This document shows, piece after piece, positions 9,423-20,725 of a DNA stretch of 31,561 nucleotides. Numbering within the stretch: the stretch's first letter is position 1; each line of letters starts with the position of its first letter. The notes below the pieces were generated by a model, which did no database searches, had not been told where the DNA came from, and saw only the letters and a program-made list of their open reading frames with translations. The stretch covers positions 1 through 31,561 of the forward strand of contig CAICTM010001330.1 of the NCBI GenBank assembly GCA_903772945.1, given 5' to 3'. A program made the translations under genes and the position numbers. This DNA is from Seminavis robusta (Eukaryota > Bacillariophyta > Bacillariophyceae > Naviculales > Naviculaceae).

Positions 9423-10514
9423 GACGGAGATCTCTCCATCTGAATGATTGAAGTCGAAGTCGGCAAGAGCCTTGTCGACTGCAGCCATTTTCTTGTCCAT
9501 CATGTTGAGGGACCCGACAGAGGAGTCATCCTCGTTGTCAGAGTCGTCCGACTTGCGTTTGGCAACATGGTTGCATTCGCTTTTCTTCTTGCGATCCGCC
9601 TTGACCGCAGCGTTGGAGACTTTCTTCATAAGGACCGAAAGTTCCTTTTTGGTGTAGGACTTGGCGTCATCAGACTTGCGTTTCCAAGTCTTGTTCTTGT
9701 TGTACGCTGGCTTGCTATCGTTGTCAGACGAGGACTTGGCTTTGAGTTTCTTCAGAGTCATGCAATCAGCAGTATTGTGAGTGCTGGACTCGTGGTAATC
9801 ACACCACTTCTCTTCGCTCTTGGAAGAATGGTCGTTGTTGCGAGTAGACTTGTACTTCTTGCTGTTGTTCTTCTTCGAAGGAACTTGCTTGGCATCACTG
9901 CCTTTGTCAAAGTCTTCGGCGGATTCCATGCGCTCACAGAATCCAATGAGCGCTGCCATCTCGGCAGTGAAAGGATCGAAGTCGTGTTCGTCCATCTTGC
10001 GCATCCAGGAGCGAGGAATGCCATGACAGATGATGTCGATGAACTCGTCCTGGTTCAACTGTTGATTGACACCGAAAGGTGGCAAACGTGGAAGCTCATC
10101 GGTGTTCATCCGAGTGAGGTTGTTGATGTAGGCGCGAGTTGTCATCTCGCTAGGCTTACGCATCTTGCGACGCATGAAGCGTTTCTGTTTTTCGAGAGCC
10201 TTGTAAGGACAGGCTGCTTCGATAACCGCGTTGATTCCAACGGTGATGTCCTCATCGCTTAGAGCGGGCTCCGCTGCACCGTCCCATGCGGCTTGAACAC
10301 GAGCTTGGAATTGGACTTCGGTTTCTCCAGAACCCACGTCGCGTGGAGCAACTGCGTTTACAGCAATTTGTCGTAGGTTGTGGTGACGCACGGCACGATG
10401 GCCTGCACACCCAGCTTCGTAGGCACTCTTCGCAGAGCTGGAAGTCATCTCCTTGAGAAGGCGATGTTTGTCGTCGGCATTGGCCAGGTTGAGTCCAACG
10501 AAGACCTTCTCCAT
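9420..10514 (-). CDS. gag: Gag polyprotein of the gypsy element
   Basis: This is a 364-codon frame from the first ATG. Gag forms the virus-like particle that packages the element RNA. The first ~200 residues form a helical capsid-like part. A zinc-knuckle variant follows (WCDYHESSTHNTADC, C-x2-H-x4-H-x4-C, near 9806-9761), then a Lys-rich tail. Open sequence of the same frame (beginning QNSYKLRTVPADANS) extends about 40 codons upstream of this ATG to a TAA right next to the LTR. The true gag start has therefore probably been lost together with the leader. The frame ends in TGA, and pol follows in the same frame. A 272-codon frame on the opposite strand is a by-product of base composition. Confidence 0.8.
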   Translation of the reverse strand: MEKVFVGLNLANADDKHRLLKEMTSSSAKSAYEAGCAGHRAVRHHNLRQIAVNAVAPRDVGSGETEVQFQARVQAAWDGAAEPALSDEDITVGINAVIEAACPYKALEKQKRFMRRKMRKPSEMTTRAYINNLTRMNTDELPRLPPFGVNQQLNQDEFIDIICHGIPRSWMRKMDEHDFDPFTAEMAALIGFCERMESAEDFDKGSDAKQVPSKKNNSKKYKSTRNNDHSSKSEEKWCDYHESSTHNTADCMTLKKLKAKSSSDNDSKPAYNKNKTWKRKSDDAKSYTKKELSVLMKKVSNAAVKADRKKKSECNHVAKRKSDDSDNEDDSSVGSLNMMDKKMAAVDKALADFDFNHSDGEISV

Positions 10515-10629
10515 ATTCGTAGCCCACTTGATGGTCTGACGCGGAGTGTTGGAACCATTGATAATGGCTACCTTGAAGGTATATTTGGCACTGTTTGCAT
10601 CTGCAGGAACGGTGCGAAGCTTGTAGGAA

Positions 10630-10643
10630 TTTTGTTAACAAAA
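10630..10643. other. 14-bp perfect palindrome next to the 5' LTR
   Basis: TTTTGTTAACAAAA abuts the 5' LTR at the position where a tRNA primer-binding site is expected. It does not look like the 3' end of a typical tRNA. Gag-like coding starts within a few bases of it, so the PBS and leader are probably deleted. Confidence 0.4.
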
Positions 10644-11065
10644 TGCACTACGCTAAAGGCTAGTGTAAAGATCTTTCGAGTGTTTTGAGTTTGAGAGAAT
10701 GAAAGTTATGAGAGAGATTAGAAAGCTACGAAAACTAATCCATGAGAGAGATCGTTGTGAAGCTCATTGAAGTTGGTCTCCCGCGGGAGGCCTCGAAGTG
10801 TGATATCGTAGGTTATGGCAATAACTCTACGTACTCCACGGTACATTTCCGGAACACGTGGAAACTTCAGCTAGTAGCTGTCTAGTAGCGTGGAAGCTTT
10901 CCACGCCGGCTAAATATCTAGAGCGATGTTTCATCGACAACCTAGTATGACTAGCAGTCATGAGAACCCTGTCTCAATGACTATTCGCGAAGGACTACGT
11001 CATGAGTCGAACTCAAACCCTATCTAGGATAGAGTCGCGAATAAGGCTAAGAGCCGTGTATTGCA
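10644..11065 (-). repeat. 5' LTR of the gypsy element
   Basis: This is the right copy of the 422-bp LTR. It would hold the element promoter and drive transcription leftward. It pairs with the copy at 6885-7306, with about six substitutions. Confidence 0.9.
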
Positions 11066-11884
11066 CTAAAGTGATGCCGGAAATAGTAAGTTATTTTGCA
11101 ACACCCCCCCAGGAATTTCCCCTAAATAAATTGGTCAGTTTTAGGGAATTCCCGAGGAAGTGAGACGCATTTTTGCCGCCCAACTTCTGGTTATTTACTA
11201 CTCGAGCACGCGGTTAGAGTGGCCTACGGTATGGATGTGAATGGACGGGCTGGAGGAGATGAGAACTAGTGCAAGGGGCAGGAAAGGCAGGAGCCCAACA
11301 GCAAGGAAAGCCGACCAACTGAACGAGGAAAGGAAGGAGGACAACGGGGAAAGGAGCTCGTGTGGTAGCAACAGAGACCACTGCTTGATCGTTGAAAACA
11401 CCAAAGCACTGACTACCGGTGGCTAGCTGAACAAGCGTAGAATGTACCTCCACTCATCCATCCACAAGAAGAGACCACACAGCATCCATGAACTCCCTCG
11501 GATCCCCCCAAACAAAACAGCCATTCCATCCAAGAAGCCACACTGCCATCAGATTTCCCTCCTCGAAAAAGCATGGATGGTCGACAGCACAGTTCTTATT
11601 CCTCTTTGTTGAAGAAGCACTCCCTCAACCACTCACAATACAAAGCGAGAATCTGACAATGGTGAAGGACTGACCAAAACATGTATCGGTACCACTCTCT
11701 TATCGGATCCCTCCCTCCGAAAAACAAGCATGCAAAAGAGTGATCGGGAGAATCGAATCGAATCGAATCGGTACCGGTATACTGTCAACTCGAGCCCTAT
11801 CATCTGCCTGAACAAGCGTACGCGTGCATTCGGCTTTTTTTCAGCGTTCGTCTCCTATTTCCTCAGTTTGCTCGCTACTTAGAT
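11066..11884. other. Non-coding flank between gypsy element and tandem repeat
   Basis: No gene is recognised. The first ~90 bases can be read as an in-frame continuation of the 611-codon gene if the LTR element is removed. They contain GTAAGT at 11085-11090, which resembles a splice donor. The short frames at 11200-11670 lie on both strands and look random. An (AATCG)4 microsatellite lies at 11751-11770. Confidence 0.4.
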
Positions 11885-12590
11885 CCTTATGACGAATACA
11901 TGCACAACCGAATATTCTCAATCCAGCCATTGAGCCAGTTACCGTAGAGTTACATCGATCCGTGACAGTGGCAACAGTACCGAACACTCAGGTTTCACTT
12001 TACTGGCTACACTCCGTTACCGGTACCTTGCATTGGATTCTTATGACGAATACATGCACAACCGAACATTGTCAATCCAGCCATCGTAGTAGCCAGCTAC
12101 CGTAGAGTTCATCGATCAGTGACAGTGGCAACAGTACTGAACACACTCAAGTTCGACTTTGCTTGCTGCACTCGGTTACCTCACATTGGATCCTTATGAC
12201 GAATACATGCACAACCGAATATTTTCAATCCAGCCATTGAGCCAGTTACCGTAGAGTTACATCGATCCTGCAGTGGCAAAGTACTGAACACACTCAGGTT
12301 CCACTTTACTGGCTGTACTCCGTTACCGGTACCTTGCATTGGATCCTTATGACGAATACATGCACAACCGAACATTGTCAATCCAGCCATCGTCGTAGCC
12401 AGCTACCGTAGAGTTCATCAATCAGTGACAGTAGCAACAGTACTGAACACACTCAGGTTCGACTTTGCTCGCTGCACTCAGTTACCTCGCATTGGATCCT
12501 TATGACGAATACATGCACAAAACCGAATATTGTTAATCCAGCCATTGTAGCCGGCTGCCGTATAGCTAGTGGCAACAGTACTTGATTTGC
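11885..12590. repeat. Tandem repeat, ~153-bp unit, five copies, alternating A-B types
   Basis: CTTATGACGAATACATGCAC recurs with unit starts at 11885, 12039, 12192, 12345 and 12498, giving a period of 153-154 bp. Units 1 and 3 share one set of variants (for example CCATTGAGCCAGTTACC). Units 2 and 4 share another (CCATCGT..TAGCCAGCTACC). The fifth unit is truncated at about 12590. The array is therefore two copies of a ~306-bp dimer plus a partial unit, the pattern of a small satellite with higher-order structure. Confidence 0.9.
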
Positions 12591-14284
12591 GCATACAGGA
12601 AAATGGGTACCGACAAAGGAATCACCACCAAAACAGTAGGAAATAACAAGAAGGGATGAATCCGGTAGGAGGATCCACTCTCTTGTGTGTTGTCAAGTAG
12701 CTAGCCTCGCTCCTGTTCCCTTTCAATGACTCGACGACGATAGACTCCTCTGTTCAGCTGTTGGTAGGGCTGGAGTTAACAGAGCCTCCTCCTCCGTAGC
12801 GGTAGCCTCTTCCTCTCTTGTTGTCCGGAGCGATCGATCCTTCGTTCGACTTCAACAATGGGATATCCTCGGCCGTCAGCAGTGAGAGAATAGAAAGTAG
12901 AAATAGATATGGTTTTCTCTTCTCTTCTGATACTGCAGTAGACAACCGGAGACTTACTCTTGTTTTTCAAATTACACCAACTTGGCCGTCATGGGCCGAG
13001 AACTGACTGCCTCCCGCGGTCCATAGGATTGAATGAGGGATGGCTTTCGCTCGCTTCTACACCGGAGATGACGGCTTGAGTGAGGCTTGGATAACAGAGA
13101 TAATAGAGGTGCGACCGATTCGATTCGATTCGAATAATTTCAAAACTCACTGTTAGCGCCCAGCTGGAATTCTCTCTGATACCATAGAAATCCAATGAGG
13201 AGAGAAGTCAGCGCTGTACCTTCAATTAACACTCTTGATAATGGCTTACTCGATCGAATCGAATCGATCGATCGGCCGATTGGATAAAGCACTCACCACT
13301 GTTGTCGGCCAAGCTTGGATTTACCTCCTGTTTACCATACGAATTCAATGAGGGAGAGAAGTCAGTCCTGCGCCTTCAATGATGGCCTTTCGCTCGGTGC
13401 GATCAGTTTATCCTTAACCTTAGCAACTTCAACGGTTATTTTATCCACGAATCGAACAAGAACCTGTTACTTACCGTTAAAAAACGTTACATACAGGTTT
13501 AGTACTAATGGATACACATGACCGTTGATTCTGCAACTGAAGTGCGGCTACTCTAATTTACACAGTAAACGCGGGTGAATCGATTTCGGAGTGCAACTGA
13601 GGGGGTAACCAAAAGGTGCGTCGTCTCGAGGGGACGTAACACTCAGTCCACCGCAGGCTCCACGCGTACCAGTATGGAGCACGCACAGAGGAGAGTGAAT
13701 CTCGTATTGGATTGGATTCATCCCTCCTTGTACTTCCTACCATAGCTAGTAGTAGCTAAGTGTTTTGGTTGGTGATTCGATTCGATTCCAGTGTCGGTGC
13801 CCCGTTTTCCTGATGTACCGTATGCACAAGTAAGTCGACAAGCAACTTTGCGGCTTGGACTTGGTCGCCCGTACCAGCACCGGGACGATTGGATCGATCA
13901 TAATCAGGTAGCAAGCTAGGATACGGATTGCCAACCAAATAGTATGCCTCAATCCTTTCAGTTTGAGAGACCATATCAATCAATACCTGCGGGAGCAGAG
14001 GAGCCATAGCTCTAGGCTTCTAAAATGGGGAAGGTCGTTGGCTAGAATACTAATAGTGCAGGTGGCAAGCATAGAGATCTGTCAGGTTACCTTCGACTGA
14101 CCATACCCAGGGGGATAACGTGTATATATTTTTGCTACTTTTAGATGTGTGGTGTGTGCTTTGGGGGGGGGGGCAGTCATCAGAATGCTGTCCGCGCAGT
14201 TTGTTTGAATGCAATGGCGGCCTGTAATCTCCTTTTTTTAAGAGTGTTACCGGCAGACTGTTTGATCAATTCGAGCATGGACAA
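12591..14284. other. Non-coding region with degenerate repeats and AATCG microsatellites
   Basis: No gene is recognised. A diffuse repeat pairs 13181-13230 with 13332-13381 (ACCATA..AAT.CAATGAGG.GAGAGAAGTCAG), a spacing of about 151 bp. AATCG/CGATT pentamer runs occur near 13116-13134, 13251-13272 and 13774-13790. An 11-base G run lies at 14163-14173. The short frames here overlap one another on both strands and look random. Confidence 0.5.
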
Positions 14285-16422
14285 TCACAACCACACAGCT
14301 GGTGGTGCATTCAAATCGGAGAATGCAAGCCCTGGTCCACCGGACACAGAGGAATTCTGCATGTAACAGAAATCATCTGCCAGCATACCCGATAGACCAT
14401 CACTGCCACTCATGTCCAAGTGGGCCAGTAAGGACAAGGAACTCAACTCAGATGGAACGGTTCCTGTCAACAGGGGCAAATTGGTTAGATTCAGGATATT
14501 AAGGGCCGTCATCGCACCATACTCAGAAGGAATGTGGCCAGAGAATCGGTTGCCTCCCAGTTGCAGAATAATGAAATTTGAGGATGATTGCAACTTGGTC
14601 GGAAGACTTCCAGAGAAGTCATTGTGTTCAAGGTCAATTCGTATGAGACCAGTCAGTTCTTGCAGTTCCTTTGGGAACGGCCCTGATAGCTGGTTGTTTC
14701 TAATGATAATGTCACGCAGCACGCATAATGTTCCAATCTCACTCGGCAGTGAACCAATCAGCCCAACATTGTTCAAATATAACCAATCCAAGTTTGTAGC
14801 CAATGCAATTTCGCTGGGGAGGGAACCTGTGATCATCATCATGGTATTGTACATCACCAGGCCAGTAAGCTTTGTTAATAACCCAACCTCACTTGGAAAT
14901 GTGCCAGTTAAGAGGCTCCGCTGCTCATGCATTTCAAACCCATAGCCCAAATATATAAAGTTCAGGGAAGTCATCAACCAAAGCTCACTGGGAATAGGGC
15001 CTGAAAGATATGGATTCGCAAGATTCATCCGCAGCAAGCCGGTCAACAGACCCAGCTCACTGGGAATTGGGCCTGTGAAAAGGTTGTTTACCAGGGTTAA
15101 GTCCAACAGACCTGTCATTAAGCCAAGTTCCGTGGGTAGAGTACCGGTCAAATTTGGACCAACGCTGAGTATCTCCATATTTGGCATGCTGTAGAACTCA
15201 GGTGGGAAAGGTCAGCATATCTCCTTTGGGCTCCAAAGAACATCAGGTTTAACCTTTTCAATGATGTCAAAAGGGAAAGCTCTGGTGGAACAGAAGGTGA
15301 CAAACCACCTAGCTCAAGATTACCCAAATTAAGAGAAGTGAGCCTTCCTTGGTTGTCACATGGGAGATTTATGAGATGCCCACATTCGTGAAATTTCCCA
15401 TCCAGGAAGAACCCAAATCCACGGGAATGCCAAAGACACTCCTCTTCTGTATCATCCATCCACCTGTCCCGAATGGGCTGCCACCACTTTTCTCCCTCGA
15501 AGGAGTAGAAGAATGTGGCCATGATAAACAACAGCATCTTCCTCCATTCTGGGAGAAACGTAATGTTTTGATGATTGGCTACTCAGTTCCATGCTTTCCA
15601 CTGAGGGGTGTCACTGTTACTGTTAAAGATTCTGGCCAAAGTATCGTTGGGTAGACTATCCAAAAGCACCGCCAGAACCCCTGTGGGGGCAGAGGATGGA
15701 ACTCCAGAAGGTTCCATAGAAAGGTAGACTGTAGGTGTAGGTGTTTGGGCAGCAGCATTGAATAAATCCTTCCTGCTTGTTCCAGCCACCGTGCCAACAA
15801 TTGCAGCAGCAGCAAGAACAATCAAAAATAGAATGAAGATGAAAGTCTGTTGCTGTTTCTTCCGCTCTTTCTCTCTCTTCTCTGCGGCTTGCAAATCAAC
15901 TGGGTCGGCATGCATTAAATTGGCAGCAGCCTCTGGGTCCTCCATTACTGGGTTGGCCACAGCCAACTGATTGTTGCTGACAACTGGCCTCATTGCAGCA
16001 GATGTGATCATCTGCTCGGGATTTGGGATTGGATCCTGAGTGTTGGTGGTGGCACCTACCAGACTAAAATCAAGATTAGTGGCTCGCTGTTGGGATGCTC
16101 CCATGTAGGCTCCGGGACGAGCATCCCGTTGTTGGTTTGCTCCTCGGCGTAACGACGTCGGCTGTAAGGGTAGCGGCTCTATTCCTCCTGCAGCATCATC
16201 CTCAAACGAGTGATTCTGTATCCCACCATTTGTAGCAGTGAGATTGATCTGGGTTTCTGTGGTTGTGTAATTTATAGCATTGGATTCGGTTGCTTCCGTG
16301 ATGGTGTCCACAACTTTGCTGTTTTGAGTGGAGGCTTGATTCTCTTCTCTCAGAGCCTCTTCAGGGTTCTGACCATTTGTTGTCTTCTTGGATGGTGGCT
16401 TGGCATCAGTTCCTTCCTCCAT
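14285..16422 (-). pseudogene. LRR transmembrane protein, broken by one stop and one frameshift
   Basis: The frame starts at the ATG at 16422. A hydrophilic N-terminal part of about 195 residues includes the motif PGAYMGA, also present in the long paralogue at 21940-26143. A membrane segment follows (FIFILFLIVLAAAAIVG, near 15847-15782), then a Thr/Pro-rich stem, an LRR cap region (EGEKWWQPIRDRW, EECLW) and about eleven plant-type LRRs (L.G.IPSELG.L). No signal peptide or kinase is seen, so it resembles a type II membrane receptor with external LRRs. TGA at 15583-15585 replaces a Trp codon that is TGG in the copy at 19460. A one-base shift near 15205-15215 separates the cap from the LRRs. The last frame stops at 14285. 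It is either a recent pseudogene or a gene hit by sequencing errors. Confidence 0.8.
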
Positions 16423-16604
16423 GGATGGAGAAAGTCGTCGATGTCACCGTTTGGGACTCGTCGACATCACTGTTGTTTTCACTGGAGTCCTTCTTCATGG
16501 CCGTAGCAGTTGCACTGGAGAGCACCAGGCAAATTTTGACAGTATGAAATGAAGCTTTGCTGAAGTTTTGAGCTTCCTTTGGCTGATCCTCGACAGGTTC
16601 TTCC
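15403..16604. repeat. Segmental direct repeat, copy 1
   Basis: This stretch, the 5' half of the broken LRR gene plus ~180 bp upstream, is repeated in the same orientation at 19281-21120. About nine differences, mostly substitutions, are visible once the transposon in copy 2 is removed (roughly 99% identity). It ends at TTCC (16604), where copy 2 runs into the inverted repeat arm. Confidence 0.9.
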
Positions 16605-16725
16605 AGAGAGAGAAGAGAGAGAGATTATGCACAGTCTCACGGACAGTGCATCAGACACCGCAAGTGCTCAGCCACTGTAACTGTAGTTAGCGATGGGACT
16701 CCTAGTACCAGACATATTCTCACTG
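16605..16725. other. 121-bp unique linker between duplicated blocks
   Basis: This stretch has no copy elsewhere in the window. It starts with a GA-rich tract (AGAGAGAGAAGAGAGAGAGA) and joins the direct-repeat copy to the left inverted-repeat arm. At the other locus the two blocks touch directly. Confidence 0.6.
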
Positions 16726-17207
16726 GTGGTGTGATTGTTCTGCAAATGTGACCCTTGTATCGACATGTGCTGACCTGATTCACTTCCCTGGCGTTTGGCC
16801 AGGCAGGTTCCCACCCTCCTCTACTGGTGAATATCCTGAGACGGTTGTGCTGAACATTGTACCGGATGGATTCCCATGGGAAACTACATGGGTTTGGCAG
16901 CAAGGATCACCTGTCATGACGGAAACATCAAGTGCCCCCTTCAAGTTCCAGCAGCGCTGTATTCTTTTGTTCTTCCTCTTGCCCCCAATACAACTCACAG
17001 GCTACTAGTTTCAGACAGCTTTGGGAATGGGTTGGTAGCTTTGGATGGATTACTCTTACAGCAGGCAATCAAGAGGTGTTGTATTCTTTTCTGTATGATC
17101 AAGGCAAATTCTCCGGAATCACTGTTGATGTTACAGTTGGACCGGACGGAATGGTGAAGGAGCTCACCTCCAACATTGAATGTGATCCTGCATTTCAATT
17201 TTGCTAA
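16726..17207 (+). pseudogene. 3' fragment of LRR gene, inverted copy
   Basis: The + strand encodes the C-terminal domain of the LRR protein at 21940-26143 (NVTLVSTCADLIHFPG to the end QFC). It lacks everything upstream. Two of the four single-base deletions fall inside it, in the C run of SSAP and in LVDFG, so the frame shifts twice before the stop. No promoter or start is present. It was created by the inverted duplication and is not expected to make protein. Confidence 0.85.
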
Positions 17208-18025
17208 CCAAGCCTCTGGCATTGTTACTGTAGTAGCATTGTGGCCACTATGCATGTTTTGTGCGTTTGCGAGGACTGTCGCTATAGATAGCAGCGGTGG
17301 AGACTCTAGAGGAGCAGTGAGCTGTTCATGATTTGTTTGGCCCTCTAGGAGCAACCAATCTTTGCTGGCACGTTTACACTAGCTATGGTACCGGCACGAC
17401 CGTGTCACGTTCGTGATATGTGGAGCAAGAAGGTTGGTTGGGACTTTGGTTTGAAGCGTGACTCGCACCGCTTTCGTCGTCCGCTGTTTCAAATGGTCGA
17501 TGGCGAGAAAGCAAGCTTCTAGCTAGTTTGGATAGTACCAGTGTACTGTTGGTTGCAACTGAAGACAAGGATGCAGCTAAGTGCGTTGGCCTTGTGGTCT
17601 GTGAGCACCTCGGCAACGCAACTGGCTAGCTTTCGAGCACTGTTACGCACCCGCCAACGAAAGCATGTCCCTTGCCGTGGGCACGCTGAAAGGATCAAGC
17701 AGCTTAACCGACGACTACAAAAGACAGAACAGATCTCTGAACGCTACAGGCATCCCTCACTGGCCTTTTAGCTGCCAACAAGTTCAAATAAATGTTCAAA
17801 TCGAGACCTGGACTGGCACTCCATTTCGATGAGCTTCCCGCACCGCGCACCGTCTGCAATGGGACTTGCTCTTCTTTCCGCAAAGAAGGCACTGAAGGGA
17901 AATACATGATTTAAAGACATTCCACGGAACATCATCCATTTAAAAACAAAGCGATTTAACGGCATTCTTGCCTCTCCAGAACCAATTTCAATGGTACTTC
18001 CACCGTCTACCGCTACATGCACATG
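16726..18025. repeat. Inverted repeat, left arm (1300 bp)
   Basis: This is the reverse complement of 21120-22423 (1304 bp). Comparing the arms base by base, I find four single-base deletions in this arm and no substitution. The deletions lie in a C run near 16934, at GAC to GC near 17039, near 17358 and near 17601. The arm holds the last ~160 codons of an LRR gene and ~820 bp of its 3' flank. Confidence 0.9.
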
Positions 18026-19280
18026 AGAATGGCGCCACTACGGATCCTTGATGCAAGGGATAAGGAGGGCATCCTTCTGAATTTGCCAGGAAAGGGGCCT
18101 GCCTACTTCGACTTGACAACAGGTTGGCAAGGAGAAGAGGCGGTCCAAGGTCCAAGCAGAAGATAAGGATGGAAAACATGATAGGCCGGTACTCCATTGG
18201 CAAGGGTGGAAATTGCGATTTGGAGGGTGGACTGATGTCGGAACTTGCACGTTTTGAAGACTATGCGGCAGCAGGTTGTGGAGTCAAGAGCACAGCCTCA
18301 TGCCAAAGAGTAGAAGAGGCCATCCTTGCACGAGCTCCGCATCGATGCCTTTGGTAGGGTGGTGAAGATGATGGTGAGCCCCCAAGAAAGAAAGAAGAAG
18401 AGGCGCCCGTCCGGGGTGAAGCTTAGTGGGGCTTGGTGCTGTGGCCAGGGCCGGAAACTATGAGCCGAGCTGCATTTGGCATGCTACGCTCCCAAATCCA
18501 GGGGTCTTTGCCTTGCTTTCCCCCTCATTCCTTCTCTTTTGGCATGGCTACCATGGCGGCTGTTACCTCTTCCGTCATTGTTGGTTGCCTCCCGAGTTGC
18601 TGTTTGCATCCAATGCCACCCTGTTTTCTTGCCGCACCTTGTCTATCGATGCGATGTTCGGTTACTTATTCGGTAACCTTTTCTCCCTTTTTATTCCTGT
18701 TAACCATGACAATCTTTTCTCCCGATTGTTGTTTGTTCGAAACCCTCTCGCTGCAGTATTCGCCAGTAGTATCCTTAAAATTCTAACCCCAATATTATCC
18801 CAATCTTCCCCTCTTTTGGTCTAGTTCCCGAACTGTACTTAGTGATAGTATCCTAGGAACTCTTAATTTGGAAGCACGTTTGCAGTGTTTTTGGATGCTT
18901 TGCATGACCGTTCAGTAGGAATTGCCCTTCCATTCGGCTTGGTACTGGATCCTGCTTTATATGGTAAACATCTTTGTTCGGAGGGAAAGAACTATTTAAA
19001 GCCGATCCTTTTTAATTACCAATGACCCAGACATGCTTCAAGTATGCACGGTGTCCACCACACGCATTGTGAACAACGAGGGTGTAGGTTGTTAAACGGG
19101 CCGTACTGGATCATTGAGCATGCCTTTAAACAGATTTGTAAGTACTGTTTCATGGGGAACCAGAAGCTTCGGTGCATAATCCGCAACCTCCCTTCACGAT
19201 TTGTATCGTAGGGTCGACCTTCGACTTTAATCGATAACCACCTTGTAGATTGGTACCTACTTCAGGTGCGCTTCTCAATG
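18026..19280. other. Spacer region without recognised gene
   Basis: This region lies between the left inverted-repeat arm and the second direct-repeat copy. A pyrimidine-rich segment (about 18426-18830) is open in all three + frames at once, which reflects composition and not coding. No repeat copy is found elsewhere in the window. I see no RNA gene or other feature. Confidence 0.4.
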
Positions 19281-20310
19281 CAGGAGAACCCAAATCCACA
19301 GGAATGCCAAAGACACTCCTCTTCTGTATCATCCATCCACCTGTCCCGAATGGGCTGCCACCACTTTTCTCCCTCGAAGGAGTAGAAGAATGTGGCCATG
19401 ATAAACAACTGCATCTTCCTCCATTCTGGGAGAAACGTAATGTTTTGATGATTGGCTACCCAGTTCCATGCTTTCCACTGAGGGGTGTCACTGTTACTGT
19501 TAAAGATTCTGGCCAAAGTATCGTTGGGTAGACTATCCAAAAGCACCGCCAGAACCCCTGTGGGGGCAGAGGATGGAACTCAGAGAGGTTCCATAGAAAG
19601 GTAGACTGTAGGTGTAGGTGTTTGGGCAGCAGCATTGAATAAATCCTTCCTGCTTGTTCCAGCCACCGTGCCAACAATTGCAGCAGCAGCAAGAACAATC
19701 AAAAATAGAATGAAGATGAAAGTCTGCTGCTGTTTCTTCCGCTCTTTCTCTCTCTTCTCTGCGGCTTGCAAATCAACTGGGTCGGCATGCATTAAATTGG
19801 CAGCAGCCTCTGGGTCCTCCATTACTGGGTTGGCCGCAGCCAACTGATTGTTGCTGACAACTGGCCTCATTGCAGCAGATGTGATCATCTGCTCGGGATT
19901 TGGGATTGGATCCTGAGTGTTGGTGGTGGCACCTACCAGACTAAAATCAAGATTAGTGGCTCGCTGTTGGGATGCTCCCATGTAGGCTCCGGGACGAGCA
20001 TCCCGTTGTTGGTTTGCTCCTCGGCGTAAGGACGTCGGCTGTAAGGGTAGCGGCTCTATTCCTCCTGCAGCATCATCCTCAAACGAGTGATTCTGTATCC
20101 CACCATTTGTAGCAGTGAGATCTGGTTTCTGTGGTTGTGTAATTTATAGCATTGGATTCGGTTGCTTCCGTGATGGTGTCCACAACTTTGCTGTTTTGAG
20201 TGGAGGCTTGATTCTCTTCTCTCAGGGAAGTTCCTAACCAGCCAAAATGATGTCCGTACGTACGCCAAATCAAAATAAACGAAATAACTGCCGAATTCGG
20301 AAAGGTGACC

Positions 20311-20393
20311 TCCAAATCCACAGATACGGCGAACCGCAGAAAATGTTTATAGTAAAAAAGTGGAGCTGCGGTTCGCCGGATGATGGATTTGGA
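20311..20393. repeat. Hairpin 1 inside the MITE
   Basis: Near-perfect arms at 20311-20339 and 20366-20393 (right arm begins CTGCGGTTCGCCG and ends TGGATTTGGA) enclose a 26-base A/T-rich loop. Confidence 0.85.
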
Positions 20394-20541
20394 ATTCGCG
20401 TAGGACCAATCAAAACGCTCGAGCCTGTCGATCCGCTGACTCAATCAGTCGCTTCACGAATCTCTAACTCTAATACATTGGAGTTGTGGGTCGAAGCGAG
20501 CTACTAGCTAGCTAGTACTAGTACATGTACATGTATGTACT

Positions 20542-20566
20542 NNNNNNNNNNNNNNNNNNNNNNNNN
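20542..20566. other. Assembly gap (25 N)
   Basis: Twenty-five undetermined bases lie between palindromic CTAG/GTAC microsatellite tracts inside the MITE. The true length is unknown. Confidence 0.99.
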
Positions 20567-20725
20567 TCATTACCGGTGTACCACGAAGCGCATGGCCAGC
20601 TAGCTACTAGCTGGCTGGCTAGCTAACTATCAACAGACCCATGTCCACAACAAGAAGTCTTCTCTTCTTTAATAGTGCAATACCAGCCCTGCTTACTTAA
20701 ACCAATTCGGGTTGGAGGGAGTATT

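Larger units (their letters stand above)
6885..11065 (-). mobile_element. Ty3/gypsy LTR retrotransposon, internally deleted
   Basis: Two 422-bp direct repeats (6885-7306 and 10644-11065) begin TGCACTAC and end GTATTGCA, fitting the TG...CA rule. Between them, on the - strand, the order is gag, protease, RT and integrase, the Ty3/gypsy order. The LTRs differ at six positions by my count (about 98.6% identity), so the insertion is fairly recent. Internal deletions removed the PBS/gag leader, the RT catalytic core, the RNase H region and the distal integrase core, so the copy depends on other elements to move. The bases flanking the element (GGGAT on the left, CTAAA on the right) are not a target-site duplication. 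Confidence 0.9.

Noticed and set aside
9444..10262. 272-codon open frame on the + strand opposite gag
   Set aside because: It is the exact antisense of a recognised Gag. It has no recognisable domain, and its Val/Leu-rich composition is the mirror of Gag codon usage.
11885..12590. CRISPR-like array
   Set aside because: The units are ~153 bp with no short repeat/unique spacer pattern, and the setting is a eukaryotic genome.
18426..18824. 132-codon frame in the spacer
   Set aside because: All three + frames are open together in a pyrimidine-rich stretch and give hydrophobic random-looking peptides. No start context or homologue is recognised.
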